From Berberis thunbergii (taxonomy: Eukaryota; Streptophyta; Magnoliopsida; Ranunculales; Berberidaceae): 64,000 nucleotides of DNA. The translations under genes were made by a program, and so were the position numbers. Every line of letters starts with the position of its first letter. The stretch's first letter is position 1. Below the pieces are notes generated by a model, which saw only the letters and a program-made list of their open reading frames with translations, was not told the origin of the DNA and searched no databases. Below are positions 43,039-54,623 of the stretch, piece by piece. The DNA lies in NCBI GenBank assembly GCA_003290165.1, contig QNQO01001176.1, positions 248,001-312,000 of the forward strand, written 5' to 3'.

Positions 43039-45331
43039 AGGATGGCCCCTAACCAATTGCTCTTTGATGCTGCTGAAGATATTGACTCTATCATATCCCA
43101 GCTTAGTCATCAACTCAAAAGCTCCCTCTCCCTCTCCATCCCTGAACCTAGTTTTGTGGTGCAAGTTAATGAGGGTTTGGAAGACCCAGCTTTACGAGCT
43201 TTACGAACCGTAGTCAAGTATTACCATGATCAACAGCTGAGTCCGGAAGCATTTGCGAAACACATGCTACCTCAATGGGAACCATTGCATAGCGTTCACT
43301 TTGAAGTGCTTGAAGGACACACTAATTCAAAAAATGTGTATTACTTGGTCCACTTCACTAATGTGGAAGACAAAGACAAGGTGTTATTCACAGGACCCTG
43401 GTCTCTTTTTGGTTGGCTCGTCTCTGTTAAGGATTGGCAACCGGAATATACTGCATGTCACTTTCACTCTATACCTTGCTAGATTAGGATTCACGAGTTT
43501 CCTTCCTTTGCAGAAAATCTTATTACCGAATGTTGAAGTTTTGGCTAATTGCATTGGCCCATGCATGGAGGTATTTCACCTTGCCTTGAATCAAATCTCA
43601 AATCCATATATAAGATTCAAGGTTTGGTTAGATGTTTCAAAACCTCTCCCTAGTAAAATGCGTACTTCCTTTAGGATCGTAGATGGCAGGGTTTTTGTGG
43701 TTAAATTTTGTTATGAAGACGTCCCCAACTTTTGTTTTTGTTGCGGCATGATGATTCACAAAGTAGGGAATGAATGTCTAGTCATTATGCAAGTGGATAA
43801 GTCTTTGAATGGGGCCAACCTTACTCCGGAAATGATCAATAGATTGTTCTCCTTCGGGCCAATCAAATATCGGATATAGACAAACACTTCGTTCTAGTAT
43901 GGCTCTCTGTATTGGCAAACAACAATGGAATATGTTATCTTTATCTCCGGGAATTCTGGCTATTCAATGAGCTCCCTCGAACCATGCCACTGAAGGTTTT
44001 CAAGCAAATGTGTCATCTCCTCAGCTCCACCAAGCTCTTTCTCTAGTATTGCCTCTTGGATCTACCCAGGCGATGGGAAATACCAGTGTGCGCCATATAA
44101 ACATCAACGCCACTGAGGTAGATGACCAAGGGGACATGTTCATCCAAGAGGCTAATACAATCAATGTCGTTGCTCCATATTCCCAGCAACATCTTCCTTC
44201 TTCTAGGGCCTCTGAGATGGCAACAGAAAAGACACAGGCCCAAACCCGTTTAGGTCTTCATGGGCTTCACCCTACTTTGTCGGATCAAGATCAAGAACAG
44301 GTGGACTCTATTCTAAGTAATGTGTATAGTATGGGCTGTGATGTTGGGCCTTTGTTGAGCGGTGATTCCTATCAAGAACAAGATCTAAATATAGCCTCGA
44401 GATTTGAACAAACCCACCTTCTTCTTCTTGAGGAGGAGCCATCTCTCCCAGCTCCTCTTCTCACCCCATGGTGGTCAATCAGATATAGGTTACTCAAGCC
44501 ACAAATGCTCTCGTCACAACCCAATTTTGCCTCGATGCAACAAAATTAGTTACTGATAAGATTTTTGGATCATCGTTGCCAACCATAGGTGCTATACTTG
44601 ATTCGTTTAGATCAGAACCTCCATCCTTGGAACACCATGACCCAATACAGTTTCAGTTGGGAGGTGACATGGATCCTTCTCGGTTGTCACAGTGTCCGAT
44701 AGCTACAGGCCTTCTTCCGGGTACTCTTTCCTGTTAGTCGAACCTACCAAACAGAGTGGCAATGCTTCTTAGGGCAAATAGGAGGCGTTCCATTTTGCAA
44801 ATGAGAGCTCGATGCCTTAATAGGAGCATTGCCAGACAGAGCAATCAGTCCTCTGGAAGTGCTCCTTCAAGGCGTTCAGGCAAGGCCAAAGGTACACAAT
44901 TTGCTCCCTAAGTCAGTTTCTAAAGGAAAAGGTAAGAGAAAAATGGATGTTAGGCATGATTCAGTGCAGGAAGGTGGTTTCTTACAGATGAGTAAGCGAC
45001 CTACTGTGGGTATTTCTTTTAGAGAAGCCACCAACTCCACTCAGTTAGATTTCGTTTCAACAAGGATGAATCTCACAGGTCCCACTACCTATACAAGAAC
45101 TATTAATCATACAAGTTTCTATCATGCTCAAGATTATTATATCAGTTTCGAGCCCTCCCATCTTGTTCCACTAGGCCTACCCACTCTCATAGGGGCTGGC
45201 ATCCTACACATAACTACAACTAGCTACTCTCATTCTAGTCATCACAGCTCATCCACTAATTCCTCCATTAATCTGGGGACCACTCTTGAGGAAGGGGCGA
45301 CCGCCTACAAAGGGTCGCCCAAGTTGCCATG
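43039..45331 (+). pseudogene. Third LINE ORF1
   Basis: ATG 43039 (MAPNQLLFDAAEDID). The DUF4283-type core is VYYLVHFTNVEDKDKVLFTGPW (quoted in part; about 43339-43400). A frameshift follows near 43480, then FCFCCGMMIHKVGNEC (about 43730-43775), a knuckle with spacing CX2CX4HX5C rather than the standard CX4 end. The downstream linker is broken by stops and by frame changes at about 43880, 44550 and 44735. Its last frame overlaps the ORF2 ATG by four bases (ATGA-type junction at 45329-45332). Confidence 0.7.
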
Positions 45332-48300
45332 ATACTCAGTTGGAATGCAAGAGGCATTGGGTCGCCCTACGCATTCCGCACCTTGAGGGCCCTCTCCCTA
45401 CAGTCCAATCCCGACATTCTCTTCATCTCTGAGACAAAAGCATCTTCACCAAAAAATGGATCACATACACAGGAGGTTGGGTTACAAATACGGGGCTTCA
45501 GTTCCAGCTAGTGGTTTGTCAGGTGGTCTTGCTTTATTCTAGAGGGAAGGTACGTAGTTAAATATTATTTCTTTCAGTACATACTTTTTTTATTGTACAG
45601 TCGATAATTATCATTCTAGTTAGACTTGGTCTATCATTTTTGTTTACGGAAAGCCTAATCCATCTCTTCGATCAGCCTTCTGGGACACTTTTTCAAACTT
45701 GGCTTCTTTAATTGAACATCTTTTCATAGTTATAGGTAACCTAAATGCTATAGCAGCTCAAGAGGATAAGATAGGTGGGAGAAAAATTACTGAGGCTAGG
45801 GTAAAACATCTTAGAAATTTTATAGCTAATCACAATTTGATTGATTTCTCACAATTAGGACAATCTTGGCTCAAGAATGGGAATAAATACCATATTTTTC
45901 CACCTCTCAACTCTCCTACGAAGAAAGCGCAATCACATTCTCCGTCTTAGGGACACGACTAATACATGGCACTCTGCTCATTTAGAGATTGGTTCGATTC
46001 TCAATGATTACTTTCAAAACATTTACCAAACCTCCAATCCTCCAACCGATCATGATATTGAATATCTTTTTACCCCCGCTGTGTCTGATGAGGAGAATGC
46101 GGATCTCCTTAAAATCCCGGATGAGGAAGAAATCGAAACACAATCTTTAACATAGGCAACCACAAAGTCCCGGGGCCCGATGGCTTCCATGTGTTTTTCT
46201 TTAAACACTTCTGAGATATTGTTAAAGATGAAGTGATTTAGGTGGTACAACATTTCTTCACCACTAAATCTTTGGATCCTAAGCTTATGAAACTTTCCTC
46301 GTGCTTATCCCCAAAGTCTCAAACCCTATCACACCGGATAATTTTTGGACGATTGGTTTGTGTAATGTAATTTACAAAGTCATCTCCAAAATCCTAGCTA
46401 ATAGGCTAAAACCCCTGTTGGACAATATCATCTCCCCAAACCAATGGGCTTTTCTTAAAGGCCAATCCATCTCTGACAATGTCAACCTTGCCCATGAAGC
46501 CTTTTTTCAAATGAAATATAGCAGGAAAAAAAAGGTTGGATGACGATTGAAATTGACATGACCAAAGCTTATGACCACGTCGAATGAAGTTTTCTTCTTC
46601 AAATTCTCAAGTGACTGAGATTTGTGGATAACTGGATTCGGCTAATAGAACAATGTGTCTCAACTACTTCTCTTCGGGTCCTCCTTAATGGGACCCCACT
46701 GGAGTCCTTAAGACCAACTAGAGGACTCAGGCAAGGTGATCCCCTATCCCCTTACCTGTTTATCCTGGTTCCCAAAGCCCTCTTCGGAATGCTTTCAAAA
46801 GAAGAAACCAACCAAGCTTTGAAAGGTATTCAGCTTAGGAGACACGCCCCTCCCATCAGTCACCTACCATATGATGATGAGCTCATGGTTTTCTGCCAGG
46901 CGTCCATTGCTGGAGCTCACTCCATTAAAGAATTGTTATCAAGTTACTATGTTGTTTCGGGACAAACAGTCAATTTTGATAAGTCTTTTGTTTACTACAA
47001 CTCTAACGTCCATCCCAGACATGCCAAGATGATAAACTGAATTTTCGGTTCCAATATGTACAATCCAAAGGACAAATATCCGGGGTCGCTTTTGCTTCTT
47101 TCAAAGAAGAAATCGTCAAATTTCCAGTTTCTTGTTGAGAAAATGAATTCCAAAAACTTGCCTCTTGGAAGGCTAAGGTGTTATCTCGAGCAGGTAGGAC
47201 GGTGATGATAAAAGTTGTCATTCAGTCCATCCTTATCTATCTATTCAATGCAGACTTTTCTACTCCCATGTTCCACTATACAACAAATCGATAAGCTGGC
47301 TTGTAACTTTTGGTGGAATGGCACGGATGATAGAAATGCTCGACATCTATGTACCTGGCCAAAGATCACCCTTCCTAGGTACCTGAGAGGTCTTAACATC
47401 CCTTCAGCTAGAATAAAAAATCTGGCCTTAAAAGCAAAACATATGTGAAATGTTATGGTTAATCCCACAAACCCTTGTAATGCACTACTCAAAGCATTAT
47501 ACTTTCAACATAAAAGTATCTTCAAACTTGGAAAACCCCCGCACATTGCCTCTTTTGCTTAGATAAGCAACCTCACAACCCTTTCCAAAATGAAAAAAAC
47601 ATCTTATTTGGCAAGTTAGATTGGGTGATGAGATAGACCTCTGGCATGATTGTTGAGTTAAACTGGGATTTATCCTGGCAAAATGCGGCGACTTATATCC
47701 AACCCCAACCCCCCCCCCCCCCCCACTCCATAGTGTGAAAGATCTATGGCTTTTTAATGAAAACCAACACCATCCAACTTGGATCATTGATCTTATCTCC
47801 TCTTTATTCCCAGCTCCTGTGGCAAAGGATATCTCTGATATTGTTCTTCGAACCTCCACCGCACATGACTCTCTTATATGGAGGTTTGATAAGCGAGGGT
47901 TGTTTTCTATCAGGAGTGCCACTAAAGCTTTTTGTGCTTGATGAACTACAGACTTCCTCATCCACTCTCACCAATACTCATTTAAATCCTAAAGTCCTTC
48001 GGGAACTTTGGCGTATTAAAGCTCCAACCAATGCCATCTTCCTTCTTTGGAAAGTCACCCAGAATATCCTGCCCACTATGACCAATTTCACTCGCATTCA
48101 CATGCCGATAGAGGACTGTTGTGTTTTCTGTAAGGAGCAAAAGGAGGATGTTCTCCACCTCTTTTTCCAATGTCTGATTGTCAAGAGATTGTGGCTACTC
48201 TCCCCTATTCCCATCAACTGGAACATCGACAATGCAACCAATCAAAATTTAATTGGGTGTTTTAATTTTCTTTGGGAAACTGTAGTAGCACAACCGAATT

Positions 48301-48500
48301 CTCATGACAAACTTCTTTCCCAATTCACGGCGGTGATCCTGACCATTTGGCAATTTCGAAACAACACCATTTTTCACAAAAAAATAATATGAATTCAAAA
48401 TTTCATCAATTCAGTTAACCAGGTGTGGTCTCTTTGGACAATGGTTTCAGCCCACAATCAACTCCCCCATGGAGTTAGCAAAACCTTCATCCTTGCACCA
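45329..48500 (+). pseudogene. Third LINE ORF2 (partial endonuclease, reverse transcriptase, zf-RVT)
   Basis: Starts MILSWNARGIGSP. The glutamate motif ISETKAS is present. The GDFN block is degraded to IGNLNAI (45729-45755). After the deletion come the pre-RT region (SWLKNG, FFHLSTLLRRKR), PRGFHVFF-like remains, IGLCNVIYKVISKILANRL (46350-46410), NQWAFLKGQSISDNVNLAH, TRGLRQGDPLSPYLF (about 46713-46760), a catalytic site altered to YDDELMVF (about 46867-46890; normally YADD), and zf-RVT CCVFCKEQKEDVLHLFFQC (about 48115-48175). Many stops and shifts. Inactive. Confidence 0.8.
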
Positions 48501-48583
48501 TAACCTAGAAATTGCTGTTATAGAGAAACATCCACATCAACTTACACAATCCCTTGATCTTACTCACCACAGGGTTCCTATAG

Positions 48584-48772
48584 CTAATAGGGTTTATAGT
48601 CAAATTCGTGAGTACTTGCATCTGTAAGAGGAGCGAGTTGCTCAATCCTTAAGGCAAGGTCCAGATCCATACATCCAAGAACGATTAACACGTTCTCTTT
48701 CCAGTCCTTGAAGTTTGTCCCATTAAGCATGGGAATATTATTTACACCAGCAGATATACTATTAGCAGACAT
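48584..48772 (-). pseudogene. Ty1/copia gag N-terminal fragment
   Basis: Minus-strand ATG at 48772, then SAGVNNIPMLNGTNFKDWKE and a following VLGCMDLDLALR. This is the typical start of copia gag, where the N-terminal domain contains 'L.G.NF..W'. The similarity ends after about LTDAST, where the third LINE begins. Protease, integrase and reverse transcriptase are absent. It belongs with the LTR at 54624-54965. Confidence 0.7.
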
Positions 48773-49287
48773 AGTAGCTGTACAGAGAATAAATTACATA
48801 AATAACATATTCACATCATTATTCAATTGCATAAACTTTTAAATTCATACAATAGGTAAATAAAAAACCCATATCAAGATACCTAGCACAACATTGTTAT
48901 TTAGTCTTTGGATGGAAATATCAATCTGTAAGTGGTACTCTTTGTACACAACGAAACCGGCTTAATATTATGCATTTCTTTGGACTGACATAATAAAAGC
49001 ATGGTAAAGTAAACTTTATCATATATTTAAGACTAAGGATTATCCGGTCAAAATAATCTTCCTTTGGGTTGATTGTTTCACATGGATGTAGCATGCTCAC
49101 TTATTTAAAATCAACCAATTTTTCTAACAGTGGTTGCTTTGGCAACCTATTAGTTAAATTGTGAAAATGTTAAATAAGGAACACAATAGTGATACATGAA
49201 ACCAAAATTATAAACTATGTATAAATTTGGAGTATGAACTGAATACAAATAAAAAATGAAATAAAATGTAGCCAAAAAATGAAATAG
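48773..49287 (-). other. Copia leader/internal sequence, left part
   Basis: Non-coding, AT-rich. It lies between the copia gag start and the gag-only LTR element, which interrupted the copia leader. Confidence 0.5.
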
Positions 49288-49292
49288 GTCCC
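49288..49292 (+). repeat. 5-bp target duplication of the gag-only LTR element, left (GTCCC)
   Basis: Pairs with GTCTC at 53710-53714, one C/T difference. Confidence 0.65.
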
Positions 49293-50978
49293 TGATATAC
49301 ACGTAATTATTACAAAATATATCCCTTAATTTATATATGTTAGTGCTTAAATTAATATATTTTATTCTAATTATTTCATTTTCATGTTTTTGTAGGAATT
49401 TGCGCATAAGCGACAAAATCGCATTAAGGCGACAATTTGAGGAGATGATTAATTTGTTGATTCTAGCGGTGGTACAAAATAGTGGTTCACATCTCTAAAC
49501 CTAGCCCAAGTAAGCCTAGAACTACTTAATTTAATCAAGCCCAAACCCAAACCCCGAAAGCTAGAAACCTAAGCTCAGCCTAACAAGGAAATAGGGGTAT
49601 CCTATTTAGGTTTCTCTCTTCCCTTCTCTTGTAAGGCCTCTTCCACGTTTTCTCTTCCCCTCTTTTTTTTTTCCAGCCACCATCACCACCTCCACCGAGG
49701 CAGAGCCCTGTGTCTCTCGCCACTAACCAGCCACCGTCCTCGCCACCGTCACTAACCACCCTGTTTCACGGTACAAACACCGACCTCGCCACCGTCGTCG
49801 CTGTCCATAACACAACCACCATCACCCGAGCACCACCATCTCCCTCCCTCTCTCTCACAGCCACCACCATCGCGACAAACTCGCTACCACCGCGAAACAG
49901 ACAAGGCACCTCCCTGTTTCGTTCCCTGTTCCTCGTCCTCCTTCGCGTTTGTGTTGATTCTACTGTTCCCTCACCTTCTCTCTGTTCTTGCAGGTGCTGG
50001 ACACGTTCGGACGACGAAGAAGCTCGCGAGGAGCGAACCAACAGCGGCGGAGCAGGCGCTGTCGCGCTGGGAACGAAGAGCAGCAGAGCAGCGATTTCGC
50101 GCGGGAGAAAACTGTTTTTCAAAACTGAAAAACAGTTTTGGCTATTGACACCCCGAGAACTTGTAAGAGCCACCACAGTGCAATTTCAGCTTTTTTCTCG
50201 GGATTCGCGTCCGTGCAAAGATGACTTCCACCTTCAGTGATGCTGTGACCACCACCACCATGAGTCACTAAACCCCACACAAGGTGAAGAGGTGAACTCC
50301 TAGATGTAACGCACTAAATTAGTATTTGATTCGCTTTAAGTTTTCACGATGAATAATGATGTTTAATGATTCTTACTTTTATTTAATATAGAAATTTATG
50401 TTATTTTAATGACAGAGATTTCATAGATTTCTTCGTAGATTATTTTTATTCCGGTGATTATCTTTTCTTCTCCATATAAGCTTAGTCACGCTTTTCTTAT
50501 GTGTGGAATGTTTAAGAATTAATTGATTTCGGTAGGTTAGTTATATGTGATCATCATTTATTACGGTATTGTCTCTGGATATATCGTAAGTTTAGGATAT
50601 CACATATGACAAACCTTTGTGCTTTTTTTAGAAGAAGTGAAATCTAAAATTCATTTACATTAGGGTATATTAATGCATAAACGATTATTTTTCCGATTAC
50701 GTCGTTTGGGATGTGAAACACGTAGTTGAGTCATCATAGCGAATCAATACTAGTTGGCGCGTGAAGTCTAGGAGGGATTCTTGGAACCTTGTGATTTCTC
50801 CAAACTTAATTTTCATTAAATTAAATTCAATTTCGTATTTTAAATTTGTTAGAATTTCTTAACTTTAGTTCCGCATAGTTTGTCTTCCTTAACCTTGTTT
50901 TGTGGATCGTTTTTCCTCGTGGGATCGACACCCCATTCTTTACTGCAATTGACCGCGTGTACTGTTTAGGTGTAATCA
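49293..50978 (+). repeat. 5' LTR of the gag-only element, 1686 bp
   Basis: TG...CA ends. It contains a C-rich CCACCATCACCACCTCCACC block (about 49676-49700). Open frames within (about 49710-50240) recur in the other LTR and look compositional. It is about 270 bp longer than the right LTR. Confidence 0.9.
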
Positions 50979-50983
50979 AATTT

Positions 50984-51001
50984 TGGCGCCGTTGCCGGGG
51001 A
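50984..51001 (+). other. Primer-binding site for tRNA-Asp
   Basis: TGGCGCCGTTGCCGGGGA, five bases after the LTR, is an 18-base complement to the 3' end of plant tRNA-Asp, as used by Athila/Tat-type elements. Confidence 0.9.
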
Positions 51002-51266
51002 ACAAGCGTCATTCTACAAGGAAGGTTTCGGGTATTATCTTTCTTGCTCATTTTTTATTTTATTCTATTTTTAAGTTTTAGGTCCAGTTTAATTTTATTT
51101 TATTTCTAAAAAAATTTAAAAAAATTGAAAAATTAAAAATTAAAAAAAAAAAAACATTGGGGGAGTGAGTTGGAATAGAGACCACTTAGGGAGACTAATC
51201 AGGGTCCCAAATTTAGAACACCCACAAATTCACATTGAGACCGAATTAAGTTCTACTTCTAACACC

Positions 51267-51983
51267 ATGAGTAATCATGAAGATGATCATGTTCGGTCGC
51301 TAAAGGACTATCTCCACCCCACGCGCACTGCTACTCCATCATGTATCATGTTTGCACCAAGTACACCAAAGCTAGATTTTAAGCCGGGTATGATACAATT
51401 ATTACCTACTTTTCATGGCCAAGAGAGTGAAAATTCTTATGTTCACATTAGGGAATTTGAGGAAGTTGTGGCCACTTTTCACAACAAAGTTGAGGCTGTA
51501 GACTCGGTTAGACTAAGGTTCTTTCCTTTTTCCCTTAAGGAAAAAGCGAAGAGTTGGCTATTCTCTTTGCGACCAAGGTCTATAGGTTCGTGGGAGGAGA
51601 TGACCCAAGCATTTTTTAATAAATACTTTCCTCACCACAAAACCAATGGTCTAAAGAGACAGATTTCTACCTTCACCCAAAAGAATAGCGAGACATTATA
51701 TCAAGTATGGGAGAGGTTCAAGGATCTCTTGAATACATGCCCACACCATGGGTATGAGAGTTGGCGCTTAGTCAGTTATTTTTATGAAGGGCTCACCAGT
51801 AGAGAACGTCAGTTCATTGAGATGATGTGTAATAGAGAGTTTTTGCAAAAAGACCCTGATGAGGTCATTGAGTACCTGAATGACTTAGCTAAAAAGGCCC
51901 ACACTTGGACTGGTCCAAGTGCTACTGAGAGCACGGATAGAACACGCCCAGCTGGAGTTTACCAACTTAGGGAGGAGGATTAG
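51267..51983 (+). CDS. Gag-like capsid protein of the TR-GAG element, 238 aa from ATG
   Basis: An uninterrupted frame. It stays open upstream to 51165, but ATG is first available at 51267. The central part has the Retrotrans_gag (PF03732) pattern: a LLPTFHGQESENSYVHIREF block, then RLRFFPFSLKEKAKSWL, then EEMTQAFFNKYF, ending with EFLQKDPDEVIEYL. It ends AGVYQLREED and has no CCHC knuckle. Gag would assemble the particle that packages element RNA; reverse transcriptase must come from another element. Intact gag with lost pol suggests selection or recent activity. Confidence 0.8.
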   Translation: MSNHEDDHVRSLKDYLHPTRTATPSCIMFAPSTPKLDFKPGMIQLLPTFHGQESENSYVHIREFEEVVATFHNKVEAVDSVRLRFFPFSLKEKAKSWLFSLRPRSIGSWEEMTQAFFNKYFPHHKTNGLKRQISTFTQKNSETLYQVWERFKDLLNTCPHHGYESWRLVSYFYEGLTSRERQFIEMMCNREFLQKDPDEVIEYLNDLAKKAHTWTGPSATESTDRTRPAGVYQLREED

Positions 51984-52293
51984 TTTGTTGTTTTTCTTGA
52001 ATTGTAAGCAATCAGAAAAATACTCTAAGGGGAATAAAAGAGAATGTTCATATGTTTAATTTGCATTATGTTTTTAGAAAATAGATTTTGTTTTATTGAG
52101 TCAGTAATGTTGGGGGTAGCATTTCTGGAAACCCTCACGAGACTATAACTCGTCCTCTAGAGGAAATCTAGAGGTTTAAAGCCCTGTTGCACGTTAATGT
52201 AAGTGCAACCGTGATTCCTACGAAAGTGAGTTAGGATTTTATTTTTTATTTTGTTTTGCTCGAGGATTAGCAAAATATAGGTTTGGGGGTATT

Positions 52294-53709
52294 TGATATA
52301 CACGTAATTATTACAAAATATATCCCTTAATTTATATATGTTAGTGCTTAAATTAATATATTTTATTCTAATTATTTCATTTTCATGTTTTTGTAGGAAT
52401 TTGCGCGGTGAACGACAAAATCGCATTAAGGCGACAATTTGAGGAGATGATTAATTTGTTGATTCTAGCGGTGGTACAAAATAGTGGTTCACATCTCTAA
52501 ACCTAGCCCAAGTAAGCCTAGAACCACTTAATTTAATCAAGCCCAAGCCCAAGCCCAAGCCCCGAAAGCTAGAAACCTAAGCTCAGCCTAACAAGGAAAT
52601 AGGGGAACCCTATTTAGGTTTCTCTCTTCCCTTCTCTTGTAAGGCCTCTTCCACATTTTCTCTTCCCCTCTTTTTTTTTTCAGCCACCATCACCACCTCC
52701 ACCAAGGCAGAGCCCTGTGTCTCTCGCCACTAACCAGCCACCGTCTTCGCCACCGTCACTAACCACCCTGTTTCACGGTACAAACACCGACCTCGCCACC
52801 TTCCTCGCTGTCCATAACACAGCCACCATCACCCGAGCACCACCATCTCCCTCCCTCTCTCTCACAGCCACCACCATCGCGACAGACTCGCTACCACCGC
52901 GAAACAGACATGGCACCTCCCTGTTTCGTTCCCTGTTCCTCGTCCTCCTTCGCGTTTGTGTTGATTCTACTGTTCCCTCACCTTCTCTCTGTTCTTTCAG
53001 GTGCCGGAGAAGTTCGGACGACGAAGAAGCTCGCGAGGAGCTAACCAACAGCGGCGGAGCAGGCGCTGTCGCGCTGGGAACGAAGAGCAGCAGGGCAGGG
53101 ATTTCGCGCGGGAGAAAACTATTTTTCAAAACTGAAAAACAGTTTTGGCTATTGACACCCCGAGAACTTGTAAGAGCCACCAAAGTGCAATTTCAGCCCT
53201 TTTTCTCGGGATTCGCGTCCATGCAGAGATGACTTCCACTTCCAGTGATGCTGTGACCACCACCACCATGAGTCACTAAACGCGACGCAAGGTGAAGAGG
53301 TGAACTCCTAGATGTAACGCACTAAATTAGTATTTGATTCGCTTTAAGTTTTCACGACGAATAATGATGTTTAGTGATTCTCACTTTTATTTAATATAGA
53401 AATTTATGTTATTTTAGTGACAGAGATTTCATAGATTTCTTCGTAGATTATTTTTATTCTGGTGATTATCTTTTCTTCTCCATATAAGCTTAGTCACGCT
53501 TTTCTTATGTGTGGAATGTTTAAGAATTAATTGATTCCGGTAGGTTAGGGTATATGTGATCGTCATTTATTATGGTACTGTCTCCGGATATATCGTAAGT
53601 TTAGGATATCACATATGACAAAACCTTGTTTTCTAGATCTTTTTTCCTCGTGGGATCGACACCCCATTCTTTACTGCAATTGATCGCGTGTACTGTTTGG
53701 GCGTAATCA
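52294..53709 (+). repeat. 3' LTR of the gag-only element, 1416 bp
   Basis: Aligned with the 5' LTR along its length with scattered substitutions, but lacks about 270 bp after 'aggatatcacatatgacaaa'. The missing block is bordered by a short CCTTGT-type match in the 5' LTR. Confidence 0.9.
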
Positions 53710-53714
53710 GTCTC
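53710..53714 (+). repeat. 5-bp target duplication of the gag-only element, right (GTCTC)
   Basis: Pairs with 49288-49292. Confidence 0.65.
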
Positions 53715-54605
53715 AATAATGTAAAAACAATATTACCAACAGCAACAGGCCCAATAGTCAAAGTAAAATTTACTAACAGGCCCAATTATTACCAACAGTA
53801 ACAGGCCCAACCAACAGCAACAGGCCCAATAGTCAAAGTAAAATTTACTAACAGTCCAACAACAACATCAGGCCCAAGAGTGAATAGTCATCAGGCCCAA
53901 TAGTGAACAGTCACCAGGCCCAACAGTTGAACAGTCACCAGGCCCGCCCAACAGTGAACAGTCACCAGGTCTAATAGTGAACAGTCACTACTGTCCAACA
54001 GTGATCATGGCCCAACAATCACCAGGCCCAAGTCACCTCCGACTTTCTATTCAACAGGGAATCGAATTTTTTTTTCACTGTACACTGAATTGTATTTGCA
54101 ATATAATCACTATATTGTATAATCACTGAATTACTGTAACATTGTAACAGTATAATTAGGAATCACATAATCACTATTTCAATATAATCACTATATTGTA
54201 TAATCACTGAATTACTTTAACATTGTAACAGTATAATTAGGAATCACATAATCACTATTTTGTTTCATGGTCTAATTTCACTTTAGCCACAATATGATAT
54301 TCTGTTGTCATTTGTTGGCCCAACAGAATATCATCACATGATCCTTGTATTATCAACATAATATCATCACAGAATATCAACATGCATATCATCACTATTC
54401 ATAACAGTCAATTGTAAACAATATCACTATGCATATCACTATTCATATCACTATTTCAGTCAATGAATCGCATGATCATAACATCTATATCACTATTCAG
54501 AACAGTGCATATCACTGTAACAGTGCATACCCATAATGAATCGCATATCACTGTTCAAAGAAGGAAAACATGTTCTTCTTTATAATTTCACATAGAATCA
54601 ACATG
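53715..54605 (-). repeat. Copia leader, right part, with short tandem repeats
   Basis: 53740-54045 is made of CAGGCCCAA and AGTGAACAGTCACC units. 54099-54258 is an ~80-bp tandem duplication ('aatcactatattgtataatc' through 'aggaatcacataatcactat'). The rest to 54560 is rich in 'atcac.at' motifs. It lies between the copia primer site and the gag-only element. Non-coding. Confidence 0.65.
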
Positions 54606-54609
54606 AGTT

Positions 54610-54621
54610 GCTCTGAAACCA
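54610..54621 (-). other. Primer-binding site of the copia element (initiator tRNA-Met)
   Basis: Minus-strand TGGTTTCAGAGC, one base off the canonical TGGTATCAGAGC, directly after the LTR. Confidence 0.7.
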
Positions 54622-54623
54622 AT

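Larger units (their letters stand above)
42931..48510 (+). mobile_element. Third LINE, internally deleted and 3'-truncated
   Basis: An L1-type element of another lineage: ORF1 with a DUF4283-type domain and a CCHC-like knuckle (43039-45330), ORF2 with endonuclease start, reverse transcriptase and zf-RVT (45329-48500). About half of the endonuclease and the region before the reverse transcriptase are deleted: LIDFSQLGQ runs straight into SWLKNGNKY at about 45865-45890. No poly(A) or target duplication was found; the right end abuts the copia fragment at about 48510-48600. A run of about 16 C lies at 47709-47724. Confidence 0.8.
49293..53709 (+). mobile_element. Gag-only LTR retrotransposon (TR-GAG type, Ty3/gypsy Athila/Tat-like), 4.4 kb
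   Basis: Two direct LTRs (49293-50978 and 52294-53709) both run from TGATATACACG to GTAATCA. A tRNA-Asp primer site follows the left LTR. The internal region is only 1315 bp and holds one gag frame. A polypurine tract (GGTTTGGGGGTATT) precedes the right LTR. No protease, reverse transcriptase, RNase H or integrase exists between the LTRs, and no room was left for them. This matches the published class of terminal-repeat retrotransposons with a GAG domain. It interrupts the copia leader. Confidence 0.9.

Noticed and set aside
49710..50240. Open frames of 130-176 codons in the LTR, repeated at 52717-53232
   Set aside because: They lie inside both LTRs, are Ser/Thr/Pro-rich from CCACCATCACC-type sequence, exist on both strands, and match no domain known to me.
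53740..54560. Possible centromeric satellite or CRISPR-like array
   Set aside because: Units are irregular, confined to the leader of a copia element and eukaryotic in context. No regular spacers.
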